From Candidatus Brocadiaceae bacterium (GTDB lineage: Bacteria; Planctomycetota; Brocadiia; SM23-32): a stretch of DNA of 5,468 bases. This document shows positions 1-5,192 of this stretch, piece after piece. Position 1 is the stretch's first letter; each line of letters begins with the position of its first letter. Where the stretch lies: assembly GCA_003551785.1 (NCBI GenBank), contig PUNP01000209.1, positions 1-5,468 on the forward strand, in the 5' to 3' direction. A program made the position numbers and the translations under genes. Under the pieces are notes generated by a model. It ran no database searches. It was not told where the DNA came from and was given only the letters and a program-made list of their open reading frames with translations.

Positions 1-5
1 CAAGC

Positions 6-75
6 GTAACACAGACATTCTTGTCTGTGATTCTTTTTGATGCCAAGACGCCACAGACAGGAATGTCTGTGTTAC
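6..75. repeat. Nested inverted repeat (24-bp arms, 22-base centre)
   Basis: Arms at 6-29 and 52-75 are reverse complements with a single mismatch. Each arm is itself an imperfect palindrome: CACAGAC, six bases, GTCTGTG (10-29 and 52-71). The DNA can therefore fold either as one long stem or as two small hairpins. It lies 50 bases upstream of the gene at 126. No T-tract follows it, so nothing marks it as an intrinsic terminator. It looks like a dispersed palindromic repeat, because a related copy lies at 1026-1060. Confidence 0.8.
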
Positions 76-83
76 TCAATATC
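49..83 (+). repeat. 35-bp repeat, left copy of an inverted pair flanking the gene at 126
   Basis: This segment starts CGCCACAGACAGGAATG and ends in ACTCAATATC. Its reverse complement recurs at 1026-1060 with 31 of 35 positions identical. The match extends beyond the palindromic core (CGCCA on one side, ACTCA-purine-pyrimidine-ATC on the other), so it is a true second copy and not just a shared palindrome. The pair encloses the isomerase-like gene. Confidence 0.75.
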
Positions 84-125
84 CTCATTTTGTTAACGAT
101 GTACGGCCACTAAGCGCCTAAGATT

Positions 126-989
126 ATGAAAAAAACATGGGAATTTGGCGTTACCGGTTACCAATTAATGGACTACTCACACGATGAAATCATCGAGTTA
201 GTCAAAGATGCCGGAATACGCTCTGTAGAAGCTAACCAAAGCTACGTTGACGGCCTCAATGAAGCAAAAATAACCTCGATTAGCCAGAAGTATGAGCACG
301 CCGGAGTATCACTCGAAAGCTTTCATTTGCCTTTCGGGCAGAACGATGATATAGCATCTTTTTATGAAACCGATCGAAAAAGGACGGTGTCAAATATCTC
401 CGACATTATTGAAAAAGCAAATATTCTGGGCAGTTCTATTGGGATACTGCATCCGACAACAAACCGCTATCGGGTAGACGAAGAAGGTTTTGAAAGATTT
501 TTTGAACAGATGAAAAAAAGCCTCGATACTCTACTTCCTATAGCAGAAAGATGCAGCTTCACAATAGTGCTGGAAAACATGTTACCGGGTAATGGGGGGC
601 ATCGTTATGGTTCACAGCCGGAACATTTCCAGGTTTTTCAGGAGCGGATACCGCACGAGCATCTTGGATTCTGTCTTGACACCGGCCATGCGCATGTCTC
701 GCATGGCCCGGACGGACAAGCAAAGTTCATTGAAGTAATGGGGGATAAACTGACGGCCTTCCATCTTCAGGACAATGCCGGCGATCGCGATTCCCATTTA
801 GCGCCCGGCCATGGAACCGTCAACTGGAGTGATGTTTTCCGCTGCATGTCTGAATTAAACATACCGCATTCAGCATGTATTGAGGCCCCCCCTTTTGCAT
901 TCAAGAATGGTCCGGCTAATGCATATAACAAGGAAGCCTGGAAAGCACTTATCGAGAATACAACTGCTATCGCCAACAGGGTGTTTTAG
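126..989 (+). CDS. Sugar phosphate isomerase/epimerase-like TIM-barrel protein
   Basis: The 287-residue protein looks like a xylose isomerase-like TIM barrel (AP endonuclease 2 superfamily), a cytoplasmic metal-dependent fold that isomerises or epimerises sugars, sugar phosphates or inositol derivatives. Seen in the sequence: an early strand-helix unit DAGIRSVEAN (28-37), histidines on barrel strands at FHLPF (His67) and ILHP (His109), then the expected metal-ligand series: Glu150 in LEN, Asp185 in DTGHAH, His213 in FHLQDN and Glu253 in CIEAPPF. The segment DSHLAPGHGTVNW (222-234) matches the usual loop before the last strands. There is no signal peptide, and the length is normal for the family. 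The ATG at 126 is the first good start; no Shine-Dalgarno sequence precedes it. The gene stands alone between copies of an inverted repeat, so context gives no substrate. The fold is confident; the reaction is unknown. Confidence 0.85.
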   Translation: MKKTWEFGVTGYQLMDYSHDEIIELVKDAGIRSVEANQSYVDGLNEAKITSISQKYEHAGVSLESFHLPFGQNDDIASFYETDRKRTVSNISDIIEKANILGSSIGILHPTTNRYRVDEEGFERFFEQMKKSLDTLLPIAERCSFTIVLENMLPGNGGHRYGSQPEHFQVFQERIPHEHLGFCLDTGHAHVSHGPDGQAKFIEVMGDKLTAFHLQDNAGDRDSHLAPGHGTVNWSDVFRCMSELNIPHSACIEAPPFAFKNGPANAYNKEAWKALIENTTAIANRVF

Positions 990-1025
990 GCTTTTCCTAA
1001 CATCATCACATCGACATTTTTTGTT

Positions 1026-1060
1026 GATGCTGAGTAACACAGACACTCCTGTCTATGGCG
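1026..1060 (-). repeat. 35-bp repeat, right copy of the inverted pair
   Basis: The reverse complement matches 49-83 at 31 of 35 positions. The palindromic core (GTAACACAGAC ... GTCTATG, 1034-1057) carries one base that breaks its own symmetry, so this copy is more decayed than the two at the left edge. It ends exactly where the direct repeat at 1060 begins. Confidence 0.75.
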
Positions 1061-1114
1061 TTGACGGCTCTGAGACCAAATGACTAGCGACGTGGCCGAA
1101 AAGGCCACAATGAG
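1060..1114 (+). repeat. Block-structured direct repeat, copy 1
   Basis: Copy 1 of a 55-bp repeat. Conserved blocks are GTTGA (1060-1064), GACCAAA (1074-1080), ACGTGGCCGAAA (1090-1101) and AATGAG (1109-1114). They are separated by 9-base stretches that differ between copies. Copy 2 lies at 1449-1503 with identical spacing. In this copy GTGGCC (1092-1097) and GGCCAC (1103-1108) form a perfect hairpin with a GAAAA loop. Confidence 0.75.
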
Positions 1115-1140
1115 CACATACTGCAGCTTCAAATGCAACC

Positions 1141-1325
1141 GCGCCCCTATCGGGGCGCATTTATCTTTTCATCATTTATTACCCCTGGTTAAAACCAGGG
1201 GCTACCTAACCCCGCCCCGTTGGGGCGAAAACAGAGACCTTGCCCCGAACGGGGCAAAGTACGGTAGCCTCGGGTTTCAACCCGAGGGTGATGATTCACA
1301 CGCATTTTGCGCCCTGAAAGGGCGC
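1141..1325. repeat. Array of six hairpins, mirror-symmetric about position 1234
   Basis: Six short perfect palindromes follow one another: GCGCCCC/GGGGCGC (1141-1158), CCCCTGGTT/AACCAGGGG (1182-1201), CGCCCC/GGGGCG (1213-1227), TGCCCCG/CGGGGCA (1241-1256), CCTCGGGTT/AACCCGAGG (1268-1287) and GCGCCCT/AGGGCGC (1309-1325). Loops are 2 to 4 bases. Their centres mirror each other around position 1233-1235, and similar sequences occupy mirrored places (the two TT/AA-type stems; the two outer GCGCCC stems). In addition GGCTACC (1200-1206) can pair with GGTAGCC (1263-1269), closing a branch around the two inner hairpins. Unlike a CRISPR array there is no repeated unit with unique spacers. Whether it acts as RNA, as DNA or is a dispersed repeat cannot be told. 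Confidence 0.8.
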
Positions 1326-1364
1326 GATAGATCGTTGCGTGTTGACTATGATGTGCTTTTCGGC

Positions 1365-1444
1365 TCGTAGTGGACACTTTCAAGCGTCCCGGGGAGCACG
1401 TAGCGATTTACGGACTCCGGAGCCCTTGAAAGGGCTCACTACGA
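1365..1444. repeat. Imperfect 20-bp inverted repeat with an internal hairpin
   Basis: 1365-1384 and the reverse complement of 1425-1444 agree at 17 of 20 positions: TCGTAGTG and TTTCAAG blocks with a variable centre. Within the right arm lies a perfect smaller hairpin, GAGCCCT/AGGGCTC (1420-1437). The loop contains the self-complementary CTCCGGAG (1415-1422). The long stem and the small hairpin compete for the same bases. Confidence 0.65.
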
Positions 1445-1448
1445 ACTT

Positions 1449-1503
1449 GTTGAAGTCTTCTCGACCAAACCCATGGGAACGTGGCCGAAAGGACCAAAAT
1501 GAG
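1449..1503 (+). repeat. Block-structured direct repeat, copy 2
   Basis: Second copy of the 55-bp repeat, exactly 389 bases after copy 1 with no insertions or deletions: GTTGA (1449-1453), GACCAAA (1463-1469), ACGTGGCCGAAA (1479-1490), AATGAG (1498-1503). The hairpin of copy 1 is broken here by base changes, and a different stem is available instead (1488-1509). The two copies bracket the hairpin array. Confidence 0.75.
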
Positions 1504-1509
1504 TCCTTT
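1488..1509 (-). terminator. tatC: Hairpin abutting the tatC stop codon
   Basis: AAAGGAC (1488-1494) and GTCCTTT (1503-1509) form a 7-bp stem with an 8-base loop. Its outermost base is part of the TGA stop codon of the tatC fusion on the minus strand. Position suits transcript ending or 3'-end protection. However, the minus strand continues CGGCCACG, not a run of T, so this is not a textbook intrinsic terminator. Confidence 0.3.
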
Positions 1510-2822
1510 CATTGAAGTTTTTTATATACTGCTCCCCACCGCTCTCTAAACTCATCAGTAAGTTCTTCACCTTCGGGTTGGAAAATCCGTTTTCTACCTG
1601 CGCTCAGTGCATGACTGCGACCGTCATAGAATATTTCAACTTCACCATCAGCGACCTGTACCTGGAAAGTTTCCCTATCCTTCACATGCAGTTCAGCTTC
1701 GCCAACGCCCAACCTTGCGTAACCGCGGGGTAATTCAACCACTACCTCCCTGCCACCGTGAGGAGAAAGATATAAAAGCGAACCGTGTTCAAGCACTATT
1801 CTGCTTTTATTGCGTATAAGTACCTGACTATGCTGTGATAAAGCAATGTGAATGTTTTCAGAAAGCAACCCCAGGGACAATATCAAAGCCCCCGAATTAT
1901 CGGCAAAGCTCAACCGCGTCCCCCTGCGGACATAACCGCTTTGCCCCCCTGAGAATACAGAACCGTTGACTAAAGCCGAACCTTCCAAAACTGTTAAACG
2001 GGCAATGGGCACGTAGAAATATATTATCGCTGCGATGGTTAAAATAGAGCTGATTAACCCAAAGAGTTTTAAAAAAACAATAAATGTATCATTTGAGGGG
2101 GCCGCTACAAGCAGCCCCAATTCATAAAGAGCAATAACAGGCACCGCCATCATTACCTGTGTAGCGGGGTCCGGCGGCGTGAAAAAAGCCGAAAGGATAA
2201 AAGCCGTCAGAATCGCATTTTTCCGATTTTGCTTGAACTTCTCCGCACTGACGATATTCCATTTAACAAGATAATAGATCACCAGCGGTGTTTGAAACAC
2301 GATACCTAATGCAAGCGTCAGCGCCATAAACAAAGATATGTAGGAACTTATCATCAGCATCGGCTCGGTTGTCGGCGGTGCTAATGAAAGTAAAAAACGG
2401 AGCGCCAGTGGGATAAATAGAAAATATCCGAAAACCGCACCGGAGACAAAACATAATATCGAAACACCCAATAACCGGATAAAAAAAGAACGCTCGTTCC
2501 GATAGAGGCCGGGGGCGATAAATGCCCATATCTGATACAATAAAAAAGGTGCTGCAACAACAGTCGAAACAACAAGGGAGATTTTCAACTGGGCGGCAAC
2601 CGGCTCCATGTAATCACGATATTTCAGACTCGGACTGATCTGCGTTCCGGCAGCGGTACGTAAGTGCGGCCCCATCAGAACCGAAAGCAAGAACTCACGG
2701 AATATCCAGGAAAGGACAAAAAACGCCGCTATCACGATAAGACTGCGTATGATTCGCGCACGGAGCTCTTCTAAATGATCCCCTAACGGCATGATTCCAC
2801 TTGTTTGCTTGACCTCATTCAA
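1509..2822 (-). CDS. tatC: TatC translocase fused to an extra helix and a FecR-like domain
   Basis: TatC is the multi-spanning inner-membrane receptor of the twin-arginine pathway, which exports folded proteins. Residues 1-241 are a complete TatC: cytoplasmic HLEELRAR motif (16-23), AFIAPGLYRNER (100-111) with Glu110, and FFTPPDPATQ to YELG (213-236). Six helices lie at about 24-42, 75-104, 113-147, 156-186, 203-215 and 222-241. At the place of a conserved Glu on the trans side (E. coli Glu170) there is Gln177 (GIVFQTP). The protein then continues, where most TatCs of about 250 residues stop: a likely seventh helix (about 247-272) and a beta-rich region (277-415) resembling FecR domains (strand-turn pattern, RIVLEHGSLLYL, FQVQVADGEVEIFYDG, LSAGRKRIF). 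With the cytoplasmic C-terminus of TatC, the extra helix should put this domain outside. No tatA or tatB is adjacent. The start is TTG at 2822, supported by AGAGGA ten bases upstream; ATG at 2792 (before PLGDHLEELR) is the alternative. TatC is certain; the FecR assignment is by pattern only. Confidence 0.92.
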   Translation of the reverse strand: MNEVKQTSGIMPLGDHLEELRARIIRSLIVIAAFFVLSWIFREFLLSVLMGPHLRTAAGTQISPSLKYRDYMEPVAAQLKISLVVSTVVAAPFLLYQIWAFIAPGLYRNERSFFIRLLGVSILCFVSGAVFGYFLFIPLALRFLLSLAPPTTEPMLMISSYISLFMALTLALGIVFQTPLVIYYLVKWNIVSAEKFKQNRKNAILTAFILSAFFTPPDPATQVMMAVPVIALYELGLLVAAPSNDTFIVFLKLFGLISSILTIAAIIYFYVPIARLTVLEGSALVNGSVFSGGQSGYVRRGTRLSFADNSGALILSLGLLSENIHIALSQHSQVLIRNKSRIVLEHGSLLYLSPHGGREVVVELPRGYARLGVGEAELHVKDRETFQVQVADGEVEIFYDGRSHALSAGRKRIFQPEGEELTDEFRERWGAVYKKLQ

Positions 2823-2832
2823 AACCTGAATG

Positions 2833-2838
2833 TCCTCT
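2833..2838 (-). promoter_or_regulatory. tatC: Shine-Dalgarno-like AGAGGA supporting the TTG start of tatC
   Basis: On the minus strand AGAGGA lies ten bases before TTG at 2822. It is the clearest ribosome-binding sequence before any gene in the window, and it favours the TTG over the internal ATG at 2792, which has only a weak GTGGA upstream. Confidence 0.5.
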
Positions 2839-2846
2839 GATGTGAG

Positions 2847-2874
2847 AAATAATAAGATTGTCCCGAGAGGTCAA
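2847..2874 (-). promoter_or_regulatory. tatC: Candidate promoter for the tatC fusion
   Basis: On the minus strand TTGACC (2874-2869) matches a -35 box at five of six positions. The -10 is poor: TTATTT after 16 bases, or TATTAT after 14. It overlaps the candidate mnmA promoter on the other strand, so the two could compete for polymerase. Confidence 0.3.
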
Positions 2875-2887
2875 TATATGATAAAAT
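2858..2887 (+). promoter_or_regulatory. mnmA: Candidate promoter for mnmA
   Basis: TTGTCC (2858-2863), 18 bases, then TAAAAT (2882-2887) resembles a sigma-70 promoter. A second -10-like TATGAT lies at 2877-2882. The predicted leader would be about 35 bases. The intergenic space is only 107 bases and AT-rich here, so chance matches are likely. Confidence 0.35.
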
Positions 2888-2929
2888 AGATTAATATTCA
2901 AGTAACTTTGCTTTTATTTTTCGAATGAA

Positions 2930-4039
2930 ATGACATCCAGTGAAAATAACAAGGTGATAATCGCTATGTCAGGCGGAGTCGACTCCTCTGTTGCGGCTAT
3001 GAAACTGGTCGAAGATGACTTTAACGTCACCGGTGTCACTTTCCGTTTACCCTATTTCAGCGGCGCGGGTAATACCACGGATAAATGCTGCGGGACGGCC
3101 GGAATTGAAGACGCGCGGCGTGTCTGTCATAATTTGGGCATCAGGCACTATACTTTGGACTTCAGAGAGAAATTTGATCAACATGTGCTGCAAAATTTTT
3201 ACGATGAGTATAGTAAAGGCCGCACTCCGAATCCCTGCATACTGTGCAACGACAAACTGAAGTTTGGCGCTTTAATTGAACTGGCAAAATCCATGAATGC
3301 CGATTCAGTTGCTACAGGACATTATGTTCGTAAATCGTTCTCTGAACTCACCGGATGCTTTGAACTTCTTAAAGGAGTGGACGGTGAGGACCAATCATAT
3401 TTTCTCTTCTCTCTCTCGCAGGAGCAACTCAAATACGCCCATTTCCCCTTAGGTAATTTAACAAAAGAACAGGTGCGCTCCGAAGCTCTCGAAGCCGGGC
3501 TGAAGGTTCACGATAAACCCAAAAGCCAGGACCTGTGTTTTGTTCCCGGCGACCGCTATCAGGACCTTTTCAGGCAGAAAAAATCGGAGATGCTGCAGAA
3601 AGGAAATATACGACATATAGACGGAAAAGTTCTGGGCCGGCACGATGGGATTGCGCTGTACACCGTCGGACAGCGTAAAGGTCTCGGCATAGCCTGGACA
3701 GAACCGCTTTATGTACTGGAGCTTTCTCCCGAATCCAACGAAATCATTGTCGGTGAAAGAAGACATTTAAGTAAAAACATCGTTGATCTGAAAAACGTGA
3801 ACTGGATACTGCCGGCACCGGAGATCAATAAACCTTTTTGTGCAGTGGTCAAAATACGTTTCCGTCATCCCGGCGCGTCTGCTCTCGTGTGCAGGAAAGA
3901 TAACGATGCGGCAAGGGTAATTTTTGATTCTCCACAAAATGCCCCCACACCGGGCCAGGCGGCTGTATTTTATAAAGGCGAAAATATTCTCGGAGGCGGC
4001 ATCATTCACAATTCCTGCAAAAAGGAACAAGGTTCTTAA
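2930..4039 (+). CDS. mnmA: tRNA-specific 2-thiouridylase MnmA
   Basis: MnmA is the cytoplasmic enzyme that activates U34 of Lys, Glu and Gln tRNAs with ATP and inserts sulfur at position 2, using a cysteine persulfide fed by a sulfur relay. The 369-residue length equals the family norm. Visible features: ATP-binding PP-loop SGGVDSS (14-20); DKCCG and EDARRVCHNLGI (51-71) of the N-terminal domain; the tRNA-binding and catalytic segment GRTPNPCILCND with nucleophile Cys103; VATGHYVR (127-134); KSQDLCFVPGD with the second catalytic Cys203; YTVGQRKGLGI (244-254); and the C-terminal beta domain ending near PGQAAVFY (341-348). The ATG at 2930 places the PP-loop at the usual distance. It has no Shine-Dalgarno sequence, but a two-codon frame (ATG AAA TGA at 2925) overlaps it. 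Divergent from the tatC fusion and followed after 25 bases by the aminotransferase-fold gene on the same strand. Confidence 0.97.
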   Translation: MTSSENNKVIIAMSGGVDSSVAAMKLVEDDFNVTGVTFRLPYFSGAGNTTDKCCGTAGIEDARRVCHNLGIRHYTLDFREKFDQHVLQNFYDEYSKGRTPNPCILCNDKLKFGALIELAKSMNADSVATGHYVRKSFSELTGCFELLKGVDGEDQSYFLFSLSQEQLKYAHFPLGNLTKEQVRSEALEAGLKVHDKPKSQDLCFVPGDRYQDLFRQKKSEMLQKGNIRHIDGKVLGRHDGIALYTVGQRKGLGIAWTEPLYVLELSPESNEIIVGERRHLSKNIVDLKNVNWILPAPEINKPFCAVVKIRFRHPGASALVCRKDNDAARVIFDSPQNAPTPGQAAVFYKGENILGGGIIHNSCKKEQGS

Positions 4040-4064
4040 AACCACTTAAAATATCATCAATAAT

Positions 4065-4934
4065 ATGACAATGAAAGAGAACACCATTCAAATGATATAC
4101 CTTTCGGGTAAATTCATTACGAAAGATAATGCATTGATCAGCCCATTTGACAGGGGTTTATTGTACGGTGACGGTTTTTTTGAAACGACACGGATAGAAT
4201 CGGCCAGAGCAATGTTCCTCGACCGCCACCTTGCGCGGCTCGAAAAGGCATGTCATCTTACCGGTTGGTCCCCTCTTCCAAATATCCAGGAATTAAAGGA
4301 AGCGGTAAAGAGTCTGATCCAAATGAACAAAGTAGATACCGGGTATCTCCGCATATCACTGACCCGCGGACCACATAACGGTTTATTGACTGATCTGAGG
4401 GCTGAAACTCCAACAGTATTGATCGAAGCGAAAGCGATGGAGCTGACGCCGCTGTCTTCCCCCAGTCCTTTCACAATCATAAAATCAAAATACACTATCA
4501 ATGAAAACGCACCCAACGTCGCTTTCAAAACGCTCAGCTATCAGGGGAATATGCTCGCTTTAGCTGAAGGTCGTCAAAAAGGTGCCGATGAAGTTTTTTT
4601 TCTGAACTCGGCCGGTTTTTTAACTGAAGGGGCTATCAGCAACCTTTTCTGGGTTAAAAAAGGTGAACTGTATACGCCTGATGTAGAATGCGGGCTGCTG
4701 CCGGGGATTACAAGAGATATAATCATAGAAATTGGAAGTGGAATAACAAATGTGCATAAAGGATACTTTCCCGAACAGGCACTGCGAAATGCCGATGCTG
4801 CTTTTTGTACCAACTCACTGCGTGGCATAGTTCCAGTCATTAAGATATTACACAATATCTCAGATACTGTTTTCAACAGTCAAAACCACGATTTGATCAA
4901 ATCAATCATAAGTGAATATGCCGCTGGTTTATGA
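4065..4934 (+). CDS. pabC: Class IV PLP enzyme, probably aminodeoxychorismate lyase
   Basis: The 289-residue protein belongs to the fold-type IV PLP family (branched-chain aminotransferase, D-amino acid aminotransferase, aminodeoxychorismate lyase). Visible features: SPFDRGLLYGDGFFETTR (26-43), RHLARLE (54-60), RISLTRG (96-102), the PLP-binding Lys155 in FKTLSYQGNMLA, GADEVFFLN and TEGAISNLFWV (173-197) with cofactor-contacting Glu188, TPDVECGLLPGITR (204-217), and CTNSLRGIVPV (248-258). The YGDGFFET and TNSLRGIVPV segments resemble PabC, which releases pyruvate from 4-amino-4-deoxychorismate to give p-aminobenzoate for folate; substrate choice in this family is hard to read from motifs, so another class IV activity is possible. 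Start codon choice is open: ATG at 4065, 4071 or 4092; the last would begin MIYLSGKF, as many relatives do. No strong Shine-Dalgarno precedes any. The 25-base gap after mnmA without a terminator suggests one transcript. Confidence 0.9.
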   Translation: MTMKENTIQMIYLSGKFITKDNALISPFDRGLLYGDGFFETTRIESARAMFLDRHLARLEKACHLTGWSPLPNIQELKEAVKSLIQMNKVDTGYLRISLTRGPHNGLLTDLRAETPTVLIEAKAMELTPLSSPSPFTIIKSKYTINENAPNVAFKTLSYQGNMLALAEGRQKGADEVFFLNSAGFLTEGAISNLFWVKKGELYTPDVECGLLPGITRDIIIEIGSGITNVHKGYFPEQALRNADAAFCTNSLRGIVPVIKILHNISDTVFNSQNHDLIKSIISEYAAGL

Positions 4935-4938
4935 AATT

Positions 4939-4957
4939 TGCGGGTTAGCCCGCATTT
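4939..4957 (+). terminator. Hairpin just after the pabC-like gene; terminator or REP
   Basis: TGCGGG (4939-4944) and CCCGCA (4949-4954) form a 6-bp GC-rich stem with loop TTAG, followed by TTT and then CTC. It begins five bases after the stop codon, where a terminator for the mnmA operon is expected. The T-run is short. The same sequence is also the left end of the element at 4949-5192, so its terminator role may be incidental. Confidence 0.45.
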
Positions 4958-5192
4958 CTCACAAAGCAACGACACGTATTAGGATAAACGGCTTTAGTGC
5001 AAGGAGTTAAGTGAATGATTTATGTTGAATCGTTTTACCTCACTGGCAAATAATTGTAGCAAACGGTGCTTTGCCCTGTGGGCAAGCCTCCAGCGGCGCA
5101 TCTGCTTTAGAAAGCTGCACTTGCAGTATACGAATACAGCGGCGTTTGCTTTCTGCGCATCTGCACCACTGGAGGCTTGTGAGAAAAGCGGG
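4949..5192. mobile_element. MITE-like element or inverted REP pair with TTAG flanks
   Basis: The left end CCCGCATTTCTCACAAAGC (4949-4967) and the reverse complement of the right end (5175-5192) match except for one substitution and one extra A. Each end is flanked outside by TTAG (4945-4948 and 5193-5196) in direct orientation; the longer GCGGGTTAG is also directly repeated at 4940 and 5188. This is the pattern of a short non-autonomous transposable element of 244 bp with a 4-base target duplication. The interior has no convincing gene. It separates two convergent genes whose stop codons would lie only about 14 bases apart without it. Alternative: two inverted REP sequences of the kind mobilised by RAYT transposases. 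No transposase is in view. Confidence 0.55.
5083..5179. repeat. Structured core bounded by an 11-bp inverted repeat
   Basis: CAAGCCTCCAG (5083-5093) is exactly complementary to CTGGAGGCTTG (5169-5179). Inside, AGAAAGC (5109-5115) pairs with GCTTTCT (5148-5154), and CTGCA/TGCAG (5115-5126) and GTAT/ATAC (5126-5137) form small hairpins. GCGCATCTGC is directly repeated (5096-5105, 5155-5164), as is CAGCGGCG (5091-5098, 5137-5144). A further stem, TTGCCC/GGGCAA (5071-5085), overlaps the left boundary. It lies within the MITE-like element. Confidence 0.65.

Larger units (their letters stand above)
990..1508. other. Gene-free, repeat-filled intergenic region between convergent genes
   Basis: These 519 bases separate the end of the isomerase-like gene (+) from the end of the tatC fusion (-). 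I see no credible protein gene here: the open frames run through hairpins and give unlikely compositions. The stretch holds an inverted copy of the left-edge repeat (1026-1060), two direct repeats (1060-1114 and 1449-1503), six hairpins (1141-1325) and a longer imperfect stem (1365-1444). Only 990-1025 and 1326-1364 are free of strong repeats. Confidence 0.8.

Noticed and set aside
986..1029. Intrinsic terminator for the isomerase-like gene
   Set aside because: TTAGG/CCTAA (986-1000) is only 5 bp and CATCGACA/TGTTGATG (1009-1029) has its T-run in the loop; neither is followed by a T-tract.
1080..1383. Open frames on both strands in the hairpin region
   Set aside because: They translate palindromes; both strands stay open because of GC-rich repeats, and no known motif or ribosome-binding site supports them.
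1141..1437. CRISPR array
   Set aside because: The palindromes differ in sequence and length, there is no identical direct repeat with regular unique spacers, and no cas gene is present.
1509..2006. The FecR-like region as a separate gene downstream of tatC
   Set aside because: The frame is continuous from the TatC part, with no stop, no start signal at the junction and no ribosome-binding site; it is one fused protein.
2292..2294. Gln177 in TatC in place of the conserved trans-side Glu, as a sign of a dead protein
   Set aside because: All other TatC hallmarks are intact and this position varies in the family, so the substitution alone does not show loss of function.
2841..2850. TGTGAGAAAT in the tatC-mnmA gap, matching the inner part of the MITE-like terminal repeat
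   Set aside because: Ten bases without the adjoining GCGGG block or hairpin; most likely chance.
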